A DNA stretch of 64,000 nt from Mesodorylaimus sp. YZB2_4 (GCA_030248295.1 JASANH010000104.1:496001-560000), one strand, 5' to 3'. Positions 49,190 to 60,593 are shown, numbered from the stretch's first letter. The notes: generated by a model from the letters alone, not told the origin. A program made the numbers and translations.

Positions 49190-49959
49190 CACGTATCGCA
49201 GATCCTGTTCGATGGGGTTATGACTTGCGGTACTCACTCAATCCTGCGGCTGCCGGTCGTGACTCAAACAAAAAGAACGCATGCTCGAGGCAAGTGTAGC
49301 AGACAAGTCATGCAAAGGTATCCACAGGCGCGATATTCAAATTTATGCTAATGCTAATGAGGTTTCGTAAACACAAAAGATACAGAGGGGTAGTTGTATT
49401 TACTGAGGCCAGCAGAGACCTACAGTACTACAGAATGTGGGTAGCCCGCCTTCGAGGGTAGACTTCAGGCTTCAGAGAACCAGACCACTCTTCGCTTGCT
49501 TACTCGCCCAACATGCCATTGCTTGCGACAAACTTGTCAATTTCAAAATTTTGGTAGAACTCATTTAGCGGTCAGACAAACCAGCACTTGTCACATCTGT
49601 CAGAGCCAATGTGGCGATGAACCTTGGTGCACTGTAATGGCCACGTAATGATGATCTCAGGCGTCTTACTGTCAGACGGTCGGATGCTTCTGCGGTGGTT
49701 TGATTGATTGTGAGTCAGGTTAGGCGGTGGCTATTAAATCCTTTCGACTACTTTACTCATTCATAAAACTGCTAGCACCTGCTGCGCGAGAGTCAGTCTG
49801 GTAGAGTGAACTTGGCTATAATGATATACGATGCCCGGCAACGATATCCAGCGTCCCAGTTTACACTTCCCAAGACTGTCTCACCAAACTTCGGCTGGGG
49901 GCTATTTTGTGATCAGCGTGTGTGCGGTGCAGCTGCGTGCGTTTCTCCTGTTGATGACG
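49190..49959. promoter_or_regulatory. Intergenic region upstream of the H2A-like gene
   Basis: Divergent promoters for DCTD (-) and the histone-fold gene (+). The open frame continues upstream of the proposed start to 49831, but that stretch is hydrophobic and unlike the rest of the protein. Confidence 0.35.
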
Positions 49960-51807
49960 ATGAGTGAGAATCTGCCCTCGACCAGCCAAGGCCGCAAAGG
50001 CTTGTGGTTCATGACGGAAAAAGGGCACTTCTTTCGATCCGAAGGCTTCGTGCGTCGAGTCGCGGGCGAAAATCGGATTCACTTCAAAGGTTGGTGCATC
50101 CTCAAAGACGCGCCTAAACGGAAGCTACAAGTGGAAGGCAATGCCATGGTCGCCATGGACAGGAAAGGTGCTGATTCTGGAATCGCGACTCAACCTCCGA
50201 TGGATTCCGACGACAAGGACCATCCTCAGTTGAAAACTTGTGTAGAGACCGACGACGACAACAATCCGCAGGTCAAGACGTGCGAGGAAGCCAACGACCT
50301 GCCTTCGCCAACACCGAGCCTCAAAGAGGACCAGAATTCGGTCCTGTCGTTCCTGCAAGATGATCGCGAGTACGCTTTCCGATCCGAAGGGTTCGTGCGC
50401 CGAATCGAGGGCGAAGAAAATCAAGTCGAATTCCAAGGTTTGTGCATTCTCAAAGAACTCCCTGATCGGCCTCTGAATGTTGGAGGCATCGCCGCCGTCA
50501 ACGTGATCGACGAGACAGAGGTCAGCAGCGGTGCGGAAGTTCCTGGCTCACCATTGATTGCTTGGGAAGAAACCAATGCTCCGTCAGCGGAACCAGAGGC
50601 CGAGAGTTACCTCGCGCGACTTGGTCGGGCTATGTTTCAACGTGTGGGGAAGACCGTTCAAGGGGCACAGCCTGAATGCAATGAGCACGAAACGAGCGGC
50701 GAGGCGCCAGAATCCAAAGTCGATGCCGGCACACCAGACATGGAGAAGGACGGCGTTTCCAAAGAGCAAAACGAAACACCACAGAGCGATGGCGCCATGG
50801 ATGTGGTGCTACAGCGTTTGAGCGAAGCCGTTCGACGAGGCCACATCATCGTGAAGCGTAGGGGACGAAGAGCCGCAGCGGCGACGCCAGAATCTGATTT
50901 GGAAGAAACGGAGCAGCACAATGAGTCGAAATCCGAACGATCACCGGCTGCAAGAACGCAGTCGAGTCCTCGAGCCAGGAAGCCCATCCGTCGTCTGAAA
51001 AGGGCCATCGGTCGTGGGCACATCGAGACGCAACGTGGGACCGTGAAGCAAGGAGGCAGTAGGACAACTTCTTCGACTGAAGAAGAAAAAGGCAAAGCGG
51101 ATCGAGCGAGTGGATCGACTGACCACTCTTCCTTGGTATCGCCTTTGCGACGTGTTGGGCGAGACCATGAAAACGAGGATGATCCAAACCAGTGGACACC
51201 ACTGCGGTTTGTAACCTCTGACTTGGCTGACGAAACTGGCGATACTCCCGACTTGGTGTCGCCCATTCGTCGCATTCGAGTGGATCCCGGACAAGTGGAA
51301 GAGGATAATGCGTTCCAGGTGTCGCCCATTCCGCCCCGAATCCGACTCGTCCACCGAAGTCCTTTACTCGCTCAAGAAGCTTCACCCGACGACTCTCGCC
51401 CTGGTCCATCTCGAGCGCGCTTCCCAATTGAGCAAGCCCGTGTACCCTCCAGCGGTGGGAAGACACGCCGTGGTGTCGGCAGGCTGGAAGCAAGCTCGGA
51501 CGAGAGTGAAATGGACTGGTGGGATGATGAAAGCGAAGACGGATTGGCCTTTCCCGTCGACCTGGTCCGTGAGGTCCTCATGGAAAAGTCGTACTACGCT
51601 TTCGGAGTGAGCTACGAAACGGCTGCCTTTGTGTCCGGCCTGATCGAATCGCTGACGGCCTACGTATTGGACAAAGCTGGTCGCGAAACTCGTGTGATCC
51701 GTCGCCTGGACGTGGAGCGAGCCTTGCTCGACGCCAATGAGGAATTGACCCATCTTCTGAAGGATGTCATCATCCCAGGAAATCCTGTGGTCGAACGTGA
51801 ACCGTGA
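49960..51807 (+). CDS. Large intronless protein with a C-terminal H2A-like histone fold and duplicated N-terminal modules
   Basis: A 615-residue frame with no intron. The last 80 residues (51556-51786) resemble a histone H2A fold: LVREVLMEKSYYAFGVSYE, a middle helix SGLIESLTAYVLDKAG, then RRLDVERALLDANEELTHLL, matching the H2A pattern of the long helix, the Arg-rich loop and the NDEELNKLL-like end. Before it are 500 disordered, charged residues. Two copies of a module of about 45 residues sit at 50023-50145 and 50368-50500, sharing FRSEGFVRR, GE, F-G-CILK and P-R-L-V. Further on come RRGHI-type basic repeats (SEAVRRGHI, KRAIGRGHI) and SPLRR, SPIRR and SPIPPRIR motifs, like the SPKK DNA-minor-groove motifs of linker and sperm histones. 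I know of no named family with this arrangement. I chose the ATG at 49960 (49954 also possible) because upstream residues look untranslated. Confidence 0.72.
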   Translation: MSENLPSTSQGRKGLWFMTEKGHFFRSEGFVRRVAGENRIHFKGWCILKDAPKRKLQVEGNAMVAMDRKGADSGIATQPPMDSDDKDHPQLKTCVETDDDNNPQVKTCEEANDLPSPTPSLKEDQNSVLSFLQDDREYAFRSEGFVRRIEGEENQVEFQGLCILKELPDRPLNVGGIAAVNVIDETEVSSGAEVPGSPLIAWEETNAPSAEPEAESYLARLGRAMFQRVGKTVQGAQPECNEHETSGEAPESKVDAGTPDMEKDGVSKEQNETPQSDGAMDVVLQRLSEAVRRGHIIVKRRGRRAAAATPESDLEETEQHNESKSERSPAARTQSSPRARKPIRRLKRAIGRGHIETQRGTVKQGGSRTTSSTEEEKGKADRASGSTDHSSLVSPLRRVGRDHENEDDPNQWTPLRFVTSDLADETGDTPDLVSPIRRIRVDPGQVEEDNAFQVSPIPPRIRLVHRSPLLAQEASPDDSRPGPSRARFPIEQARVPSSGGKTRRGVGRLEASSDESEMDWWDDESEDGLAFPVDLVREVLMEKSYYAFGVSYETAAFVSGLIESLTAYVLDKAGRETRVIRRLDVERALLDANEELTHLLKDVIIPGNPVVEREP

Positions 51808-52096
51808 TTCTAGAGCTTACTTTTCTGACTCTCGATCTCGTCTCTGCTCGTTTGGGTAATGCTTGCAAAAAATGTCGAAGTAGCGTTTAAAAATTCAGGC
51901 AGCAGCGTCGCACTGCAGCAGCTAAATTTAAAAAGCTATGGCTCATACTATATGCGTGGCCATCGATTCTTTTTTGCTGACCTATACTCATCGGGCAAGA
52001 GCGTGTTGCCCAGTTGCCATGGTGAGGATATACTCCGCTGGCTTGCAAGTCCACAGAATTGCTATGCGAATTTCGACTAATTTTGGTAATTAAATC
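51808..52096. other. Short intergenic region before IFT88
   Basis: The 3' flank of the histone-fold gene and promoter of IFT88. No canonical histone stem-loop sequence is seen after the stop at 51807. Confidence 0.4.
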
Positions 52097-55000
52097 ATGT
52101 CGAACCTGAGAAATGTTCATTTAGCAAGGGGTGAAGATGAGGAAGAAGACCTGTACGGTGGATTCAACGATCACAATGCCTTGAATACTGAGGTACAGTA
52201 TTGTCTTGTGCAGTGCCAAATCTATCGTGCTATGTGAGTTCTCTTTGTCCTAGGACCTGGTGAACGACGAAAACTTTCAACAAGCTGTGGCCAGGACCAG
52301 TTATGGAAGACGTCCAGTAAGGATTTTTCTATCAAACGCACTCCAATACGTACCATGGTGGAGACCCCTGACCCTCGACCCATCATTGAGATTGGCTAAT
52401 CAACCTTTGCTTGCAGCAATCAAGTAAAGTTGGAACGATGGCAGTGGGAAGAACAGCTGCGGGCAGAATGGCCACGAGCAGCGGACGAGCCGTCGGCACC
52501 ACTGGTAGACCAATGACCACGACACAGGTAGCCATGTTTCCTTGTATAGGTATAGCATCTGACAACAGTATTATTTCAGCCGAAAACGGCAGCCCGACCA
52601 ATGACAGCGGTCCGCGGCGCTGGATACGTTTCCAGTGGGCGAAGTAAGAGAAGAACATGAACGTGGAGAGTGTCAGGACTAGAAACCAAAACAAAGTTAA
52701 AACCTTTAGCTCTGAACGGGAATCGAACCCACACTCAGTAGCCAGTATAACCGAATCCCTTACCAGCCTTCATGCAGTATAACAGCAGACAAAATTCCGT
52801 TTCTTTCAGCTGCCTCCTATGATCCGCTAAAGAGCGGCCCTGCGGCAAAAATTGAGGAAAAGTAACATCATTCGTCCTCGCCCTGAGTGACTTGCGATGA
52901 ATTTTACTGTTCTCCTTCTTCAGCCCTGAAGAGAAGTGCAAACAGTTGGAAAAAAAAGTGAACGAACTTTTAGAGGAAAGCATTATGTCCTACGACAGGA
53001 TGGATTATAAAGTGGTAAGCTTTCATCAGCCCGTGCTCTCGTAAGACAGAGACATGCTGTTTCTGATCAGGCCCTCGAAAAGGCGAAAGAAGCTGGCCGT
53101 AAGGAACGCGCGGCTGTCAAACTGAGGGAACAATTGAACCTGATGGACCAAGTGAATTTGGATTTGACCTTCAATGTAAGTAGTAGACCCCCCCCCCCCG
53201 GTGGTATGGAGCAGACATGATGTTCTGACCTGACTTCAGGTCTTGTTCAATCTTGCTCACCAATATGTTGCCAGCGAAATGTACACGGAGGCATTGAACA
53301 CGTACCAGGTCATTGTGAAGAATAAGATGTTCTCGAATGCGGGTAGCACAGTTGACTCTGTGGTCATGCTCTGGTCAGACAGTGCCTGGTGTCTTTAGGA
53401 AGACTCCGCGTGAATATCGGCAACATATATTTCAAGAAGAAAGATTACGAGAAAGCCATCAAATCGTACCGGATGGCACTGGACCAGGTTCCGAATATAC
53501 AAAAAGAAACGAGGTAAGGGATCTGAGCAGCATTTGTTTTAGCAAGGGTCTTGCAGGGTCTCCTGAGGCGGTCCATGCCTTGAGGCCATCTGTAGACAGT
53601 GCCTCTCACTTATATCGCTGGTTCGATGCACCAGGGATATCAAGCAAGGATTTTTGGTGCACACATCGTTGTGACTTGGCTTCCTGCAGGATCAAGATCA
53701 TGAACAATATCGGTGTCGCTTTTGTCCGTATGGGCAAATATGACGAAGCGGTCAGCACATTTGACCATTGCATGGACGAAAAGTCGGACTATCGTACTGG
53801 ATTGAACCTTCTCCTTTGCGCGTACACGTTGGACGATAAAGATAAGATGAAGGAGACATTTCAGCGATTGATCGAAGTGCCACTGGACACCGACGATGAC
53901 GAAAAATACTTGTCTCATAGTGTAAGCCATGATGACAGTTGGTTCTTCAAAGGGTCATGCACGTGCTATGAGTGAGGTTTCTACTTATTTCTTCTTTAAG
54001 AACGACCCGAGCGAAAATCTGATCCTAGAGGTGATAAAAAACGATTCTCTGCGTCAATGGGAAAAAGCCAGACGTCAAGAAGCCGAACGCATTATCTTGA
54101 CGGCAGCGAAGCTAATTTCGCCAGCCATAGCGTCCACATTTACTGATGGATACGCCTGGTGAGACCCCATCGTGATCTGTCTGTTGCAGCGCTATCACCA
54201 CTCTCATTTAGGTGCGTCGAAATGATAAAGCAATCCAGCTACGCCGAGTTGGCCAGCGACTTGGAGATCAACAAGGCCATTCGGTATCTGAGGGACCAAG
54301 ACTTGAGTGCGGCTACCGAAGTCTTGAAATCATTCGAAAAGAAGGACAGCAAAGTGGCTAGTGCTGCGGCTAATAACCTGGCCTTTGTATTCTACTTGGT
54401 AAGATGACGATCACGGAGTTGATTTGTTGTTGTTGGTGGAGGGCGCACAGGATGTGTTCAGCGGTTGGATATGTGTATTGAGCGAACTGGGGAGGGGTAC
54501 CACGGGTCAACCTGCGTGTGAGGGGGATCTGGGCCCAAACGTTTCTAGAGGATATGCGCCGTTACGGTGCCATTTTCTTATCCAGCAACAAGACTACAAG
54601 CAGGCTGAGCGATACGCGGATGCAGCGTTGAACAACGATCGGTATAATCCGAACGCCTTGGTCAATAAAGGTAACATATGCTATGCTCGCGGCGAATACG
54701 ACAAGGCTCGGGAGTTTTATCGAGAAGCCTTCACCAACGAGGCGTCTTGCGTGGAAGCACTTTTCAATCTCGGTAAGTATTCTCGAATAGCATACCTTTC
54801 CTGAAGTGACCTTGCCGTATTTCAGGTTTGACCAGTAAGAAAATGGGGAAACTAGATGAAGCCTTGGATTGTTTTCATAAGCTGCATAACATCCTGCGAA
54901 ACAACGCCCAGGTGCTGTACCAGATCGGGAGCATGTGAGTTTGGCCGATGATGGGCGCTTTTGTCTTTACTAATACCTGCGAGTACATATGATTTACAGA

Positions 55001-56190
55001 TACGAGATGTTAGAAGACGTCACGCAGGCCATCGAGTGGTATACGCAGGCCAACAGTATGGCGCCGACTGATCCTGCCATATTGGCCAAACTGGGCGAGC
55101 TGTTCGATAGGGAAGGCGACAAGTCGCAAGCGTTCCAATATCACTACGATGTAAGGGTACCGTATGTGCCATTCTTGGGTCCTGACTTGAGAACATAAAT
55201 ACTATGGAAGGGACGCATAGCCTTTAGCCAGGTCCAATTCTGACGACGAATGATCGTCATCTCCGGCAAGGTTCAGTGTCATCTCCCCGTTGCTTCAGAG
55301 TTACCGTTTCTATCCGTCCAACATCGACGTTATCGAGTGGTTGGGAGCGTACTATATCGATGCCCAATTCTGTGAGAAGGCAGTTAACTATTTCGAAAAG
55401 GCGTCCTTGATACAGTATGTATCCATCGTCAGCCCAATTGTGATGCTATTGATCCCCACAATCCAATTTTAGGCCTCACGAAGTCAAATGGCAACTCATG
55501 ATGTAAGTGGGTCTCCCTGTACAGTAGGGGCTCATTTGCACACCACCTCACTTGTAGTGCGAGCTGCCACCGGCGATCGGGCAACTACCACAAGGCCCTC
55601 GACACATACAAGTACATACACAAGAAGTTCCCTGAAAATATCGAGTGTAAGGATGCCCCTTCTTACTTACTGTTAGTCTTATGACTTCTGTGAGATGTCC
55701 TGCAGGTTTGAAGTTCTTGGTCCGTCTCTCGACCGATATGGGATTGCCTGAGGCACCCGAATACGTCAATAAGCTAAAGAGGGCTGAGAAACTGCGAGAA
55801 CTACGCGACCAGGTAAGGACATCAAGCACGAGCGATACAGTCATGCATTGTGGCCTGCCTTTAGCGGAACAGTGCACCTGCTCGGGGCAGTGCTCCCTAC
55901 GGATCTCCGTCTGGAAGTGGCCGACCTACCAGCTCCCGTGGCAGTTCTCGTGGACCCAGTGGCAGAGTTGCCTTCGACAAGGACGCGGGTCAGAAACAAG
56001 ATTACGGTATTTATTGCCTGCGTCTCTTATTAGCTACCAAGTCTCAGAGTCTGTCCCTTTGCCTTCAGACGTCAGCTACACGGATCCAATGGGCCCGGCT
56101 CCCGAACGACCAAAAACGACCATGCGTCGTCGGCAAGACGAGGAAGACTTTGAGCACGAGGAGATCGGGGATGATTTGTTGCCTGAATAG
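52097..56190 (+). CDS. IFT88: Intraflagellar transport protein 88 (Tg737/OSM-5/Polaris)
   Basis: A TPR-rich core subunit of the IFT-B complex needed to build cilia. About 20 small exons follow human IFT88 almost from end to end: the N-terminus NVHLARGEDEEEDLYGGFND, the basic RPMTAVRGAGY region, EKAKEAGRKERA, ALNTYQVIVKNKMFSNAGRL, YRMALDQVPN, KLGELFDREGDKSQAFQY, IEWLGAYYID, and the C-terminal acidic block DPMGPAPERPKTT with the end EEIGDDLLPE. First exons: 52097-52192, 52254-52316, 52417-52527, 52580-52643, 52811-52862, 52924-53014, 53071-53175, 53240-53342, 53399-53513. Later exons are placed only roughly. At least ten TPR units are readable. Presence of IFT88 implies ciliated cells, for example sensory neurons in nematodes. 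Confidence 0.94.
52706..52775 (-). repeat. tRNA-like stretch in an IFT88 intron, possible SINE remnant
   Basis: On the minus strand there is a perfect Pol III B box, GGTTCGATTCC, within a T-arm-like stem GTGGG..CCCGT, preceded about 40 bp earlier by an A-box-like TGGTAAGGG. The acceptor stem does not pair, so it is not a functional tRNA; a tRNA-derived SINE or a tRNA relic fits better. Confidence 0.4.
53188..53199 (+). repeat. Poly-C run of about 12 in an IFT88 intron
   Basis: A homopolymer of about 12 C directly after the exon ending at 53175. It is close to the donor site and is the type of tract that miscounts in sequencing. Confidence 0.7.
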
Positions 56191-56970
56191 TGTTAGGAGA
56201 GTCTGAGGTTATCGGCAATACTAGACTGGTTGGCCCTCTCGATCTAGTTATTAGTACGTAGGTCATGCTTCTAGCCATCACCACTGTGGCTCCGTCCATA
56301 CCAATCTGTTTGCACTGTGTTCTCCTATCGTTTGCACGCTTTTCCGCCTATGCGATCTTTTCTGGTAAGCTATATCTGTGCCCCGTGGGACACTGCATGA
56401 TAGATGTTTCGTCAACACCCTGTTGACGCAGATAGCTCGAGTAGGCTCCCATGCGAGGCATAATGAAAGAAGCCATCGAAAGCCGATCGATTCACCACTA
56501 GCTAGAACCACCGCCAAAGGCCTGAGCCTGAACTATCAAAGAGCCCGTTTCAAGAGCGGACTAGTTCTCATGCTTCTCCTGACGATGCTGGGTAAGTCGC
56601 CCCAATACCGCTCTGTGTGATGGAGTTGGAGTAGGACCAGTCATTCGTTCTGACACATTGCACTGGAATTTACTGTATCAACAAAAATAGTGGACCCATC
56701 CTTGTATTTGCTCCCGCAGTGTACAAGAGAGATGTCTATAGAAGAACCAGTTCTGCTGGGTCCGAGGTTGTGTATTGAAAATGGTCCCACAAAACTCTAT
56801 TCAGTCACCACGCCTACCCCTCTCTGCAATGTCATCGCTCGGTGCGCTGATTTTGCCAAGGACATTCTTCTACCTCGATAAAGAACGCGTGAAGTAGCGT
56901 CTGTTCGAATCGCCTTTAGGGGCAGTCGTTTGAATATTGCATATTCGACCAAGATCTGCGTAGCCGCACC
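56191..56970. other. Intergenic region between IFT88 and the bestrophin gene
   Basis: No gene recognised. The last part is the likely promoter of the first bestrophin exon. Confidence 0.4.
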
Positions 56971-57622
56971 ATGACCATCACGTACACGGAAGGTGGCGTT
57001 CGACTGTTAAAGCGATGGAGCGGTAGTGTCTGGAGAGCTGTGTGGAAAGAACTGTTGGCTTGGTTGTTCGTTTATTATATAATCCGCTTTATCCTGCACT
57101 ACTGGCCAGTCGATGATGATCAGAGAAAAGATGCTATTAGCGTGGTTCGCATGTTCGATCGATTTTGCGAGAAGATTCCTGTCTCGTTCTTGCTGGGCTT
57201 TTTCGTCGTGCAAGTAGTAAACAGATGGTGGACGCAGATCGTGCACATTCCTTGGCCGGACGAAATCATGGTATTGACCAATACTTATTTCTGGAAGCCA
57301 GAAAAGAAGGCAATTAGGCAGACGATCGCCAGGTGGCTTATTCTTTGTCAGGCCATGGTCTTCCGAAGGATTTCCACTCGCATAAGGCGCAGATTTCCTA
57401 AATTGCAGACTCTGATCGATGCTGGGTTGCTGACCAGTCAGGAGCTAGAGATCATCCGAGGCACTCACTGTATGAACAATAGGTGGCAATTGCCCCTGCA
57501 ATGGATAATGAACAAGTTCGTGGCACCCTCTGACTTGCCACCAGCGTGCATAAACAACTACGTAAACGCCATCGTACGTTTCGGAGACTCATTGAGACGT
57601 TTGTACTTGCATGACTGGATTG
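56971..57622 (+). CDS. Bestrophin first exon, upstream copy (alternative exon or truncated duplicate)
   Basis: An intact frame of 217 codons from MTITYTEGG to HDWIG, the N-terminal half of a bestrophin chloride channel. It has YYIIRFIL, the pore-lining region IPVSFLLGFFVVQVVNRWW, PWPDEIM, and the helical block ISTRIRRRFPKLQTLIDAG. It ends at a good donor (GTAAGTG) in phase 1, exactly like the copy at 58304-58952. No matching downstream bestrophin exons follow before the second copy. It therefore either splices to the shared exons at 59966 and 60207, making an alternative isoform, or is a truncated duplicate. The uninterrupted frame and moderate divergence (roughly 60 per cent by eye) argue for selection. 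Confidence 0.8.
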
Positions 57623-58303
57623 GTAAGTGTAGATTACGTTGCATACCTTTGATTGCGCGCGACAGCTTTGCCGTTTTTCGGAAGCTCCGAAGACTGCGCT
57701 GGGCTCTAAGTTTTGAAAAAGTAAGGAGTCTTGGCCTCTGCACGCCTTATTAGTAGGTGCGCGCATTCAGTAGTCACCTTGTGTATCTTCATTTACATGG
57801 GTTTGACGACAAACCGGTCTGTAGTCTGTCGTCTCAGGCTCCTTCTCTGTCGTCGTTAATTATTACGCTCCGTTTATTATCGGGTAAATAAATTACCAAA
57901 TTACGAAACGCTTGCAAGTCCCGTACTCTGTGCAGGTTCAGGCTCGCTCTTATACCACCTTTTTGATAAGCGTACCTGTTTCATGCAACGCCATAACACT
58001 GTGGTCCTGTACGAAATGCTTGCAGAGCTATTAGGGGCTTATCGAGCATCCTACTGCTCGCAATTCTGTCCACCCTAAACAACCACTTGAAGACATGGCT
58101 CAGAATGCCAGTGTATTGTTCTCTCAATGCCCTCTACTGTTGTTGTCTGGGCAGCCTACTTCCCGGCGGCAGCGAATTTGATGCAATCCCAGGCGCAGTG
58201 ATAAGAATGAACGGGACAGAATGCGTACGCAGAACAGAGCGCTGTCGTCTTTTCTGCTTGATATCTGTTTGTGAAATCGTGCCGTTCTCTCCTGTAATTC
58301 AAA
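57623..58303. other. Spacer between the two bestrophin first exons
   Basis: No bestrophin C-terminal exon and no other gene recognised. It would be intron for the upstream isoform and promoter for the downstream one. Confidence 0.4.
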
Positions 58304-60593
58304 ATGACCATCACCTACTCGGAGGGTATCAAAGGTTTGAAAAAATGGCACGGCAGTGTCTGGAGGGCTGTATGGAAAGAACTGATCCTTTGGCTTATAC
58401 TCTACTACATCATCCGTTTTATCTTCTCCTACACTCCAATGAGCGACATTCAACGCGCTCAAGTTATCAGTATCGTGAAAATGTTCAACAGTTTTTGTGG
58501 GCAGATTCCAGTCTCGTTCCTTCTTGGCTTCTATGTCGGCCAAGTGGTGACCAGGTGGTGGAACCAAGTTTCGTTTATACCTTGGCCTGATGAAATCATG
58601 GCCTTCACTAACGCTTACTTTCGAAAACCCGAGGATCGTTATATTCGTCACACCATTGCTCGTTGGTTGATCTTGTGCCAGGCCATCGTATTCCGACGCA
58701 TCTCTACCAGAATTCGGCGCCGATTTCCTAAGTTTGACACTCTACTGGATGCCGGCCTAATGACTGTGCAGGAGCAAAGGATGATCCGTAATACGCGGTG
58801 CATAAACAATCGCTGGCAAGTGCCTCTGCAATGGGTTGTCAATAAATTCGTGATACAAGCTGGTCTGTCTGCGACTACCGAAAGTGCCTTTATCGCTGCG
58901 GTCAACAAATACGGAGAGTGCATGAGGAAGCTGTTCATTCACGATTGGATTGGTGAGTTGACAGCAGCAAGGGGCATTAATAGTTTGGGTTCGGTACGTA
59001 CTCTCTCTGGGCGAGCGAAAAAGAATGTGCAAGGAAAGCAAAATCGAGCTCGGACTGTTCCCATACAGTAGATGTCACCATTTGCTTGCTTAGGTTTAAA
59101 AGACATCGCTCGGCCTAAGCCTTATCAACCATATCAGTGTTACATCAGATTACCCCCGATCCCTTCCCCTCACCCCAGAACTTGTTCTGCGCTTTAATCT
59201 ATTCTGTACGTTTAGCATAAAGCTTTCCCTGCTTCTTTCTTTGACGGAGTTTTCGTATGCGCGTGCCCCAGCGGTACCAGTCTGTCTTCTAATGTATAGT
59301 TTCTGAAAATTTTATTTTGCATTTTTTTGGATTAGGGCCCATGTGCTGACTGACAGTCGGATTGGCGCATCTCTCAAATTTGGGAGATTTTTCATTTGTA
59401 TTTGCCAATTTGAGAGATTTGCCAAGAATGAAAAGTGAAATCCTTGGCTCGCCCTAGGGCTATCTAGGGCTGACCAAAGGATGGCCCAAGTCAGGAACAG
59501 TACCACGCAGTCCACGGACACCTTGCAATATCGTTTATTAGCCACCACACCACAAGGGCCGTGTAGACTCACAATTCGGGGAGCAGCCGCACGTGCCGGC
59601 CGTCAAAGGGGTTCTGACGGGCCTGACCCGAAGTGCTCACAGAGCAGTTCAGATCAGGTGATCCAGACTAGTTCTCAACCGATGTCTGCAATCAGACCAG
59701 TCACTCGACCTCGACCTCGCTCTCGGTCTCGTGCTGGCCCTGACATAGGAGAGGCGGACCGGTTCCCTGAACCAGTGCACACATAGGCCAGAGGGCATAA
59801 CACATGCCTAGTCCATGCCTATCACAAAAGGGACATATTGAAGGTGAAATGTTTCCGCGCTAATACCTACAGTAAGTGCCGTATGGCATAAAAGCACTAC
59901 ACGTATAAATGTCTCAGCGCAGCATAACATCAGTAACACTCTGGTCAAGACACCTTACTTTCCAGGTGTTCCTCTCGTCTACGCTCAGACGTGCACAGTG
60001 GTCGTCTATGGCTATTTCATATTCTGCGCCATCGGTCATCAGTACATTGGCTCGGCCATGGACTTGTATGTGCCGTGGTTGACCATACTGCAACTAATTT
60101 TCTACGTCGGCTGGCTCAAAGTTGGCCAGGACCTGATGCGTCCATTCGGAGAGGTGAGTGCTCAGCCGTGCTCGTTGCACATTTATTCACGCAGACTCTA
60201 TTTGAGGACGACGATGATGTGGAACTGAACTGCATTCTGGATCGTAACGCAGCCGTGGCTATGAATCTGGCTGATCAAGTGGCCGAAGAAAATCCTGATT
60301 TAATCGAGGACCCTGAAAAGCAAAAAGAATTTGTCGAAAAGATGATGACAAACTTGGCTTACAGTCGGGCGTCGTTAGAAAAGCATCGCGACAGGCCGCC
60401 CAAAATGCACGCCAGTGTAGTTTTGAAGCACTACCAGCAGGAAATGATCTCCAGATCCACATCGACCCCCAATGCCGAAGTCAACGTTTCGTTACAGGGA
60501 GCTGAAATTGGTGAGCCCATGGTCACTGGACTCACGTCAAACTCTGCGACCAACGGAGTGCATAAATTAAAGAAACCGACTAATCTTTTCTAA
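58304..60593 (+). CDS. Bestrophin calcium-activated chloride channel
   Basis: Three exons join in phase: 58304-58952, 59966-60153, 60207-60593, giving 407 residues. The order matches animal bestrophins: MTITYSEG, YYIIRFIF, the neck region IPVSFLLGFYVGQVVTRWWN, PWPDEIM, ISTRIRRRFPKFDTLLDAG, DWIGVPLVYAQTCTVVVYG, WLTILQLIFYVGWLKVGQDL, and PFGEDDDDVE, whose acidic run is the calcium clasp, followed by NCILDRN. Bestrophins are pentameric anion channels of the plasma membrane. The C-terminal tail after the catalytic core is short (about 80 residues). The first intron is unusually long for this window (about 1 kb) and the short open frame inside it (59481-59786) is not recognised. The acceptor before 60207 is TTTGAG. 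Confidence 0.92.

Noticed and set aside
49831-49959. Upstream in-frame extension of the H2A-like protein
   Set aside because: The extra residues are hydrophobic and unlike the rest of the protein, and MSENLPSTSQG at 49960 is a more plausible start.
51808-51860. Histone-type 3' stem-loop after the H2A-like gene
   Set aside because: No inverted repeat of the canonical histone mRNA form is present, so replication-dependent processing is not supported.
53188-53199. Poly-C run as a phase-variation or regulatory tract
   Set aside because: It lies in an intron of a conserved ciliary gene; simple slippage or sequencing noise explains it.
59481-59786. 101-codon frame inside the bestrophin intron
   Set aside because: No recognisable domain, and it lies within an intron supported by phase and family alignment.
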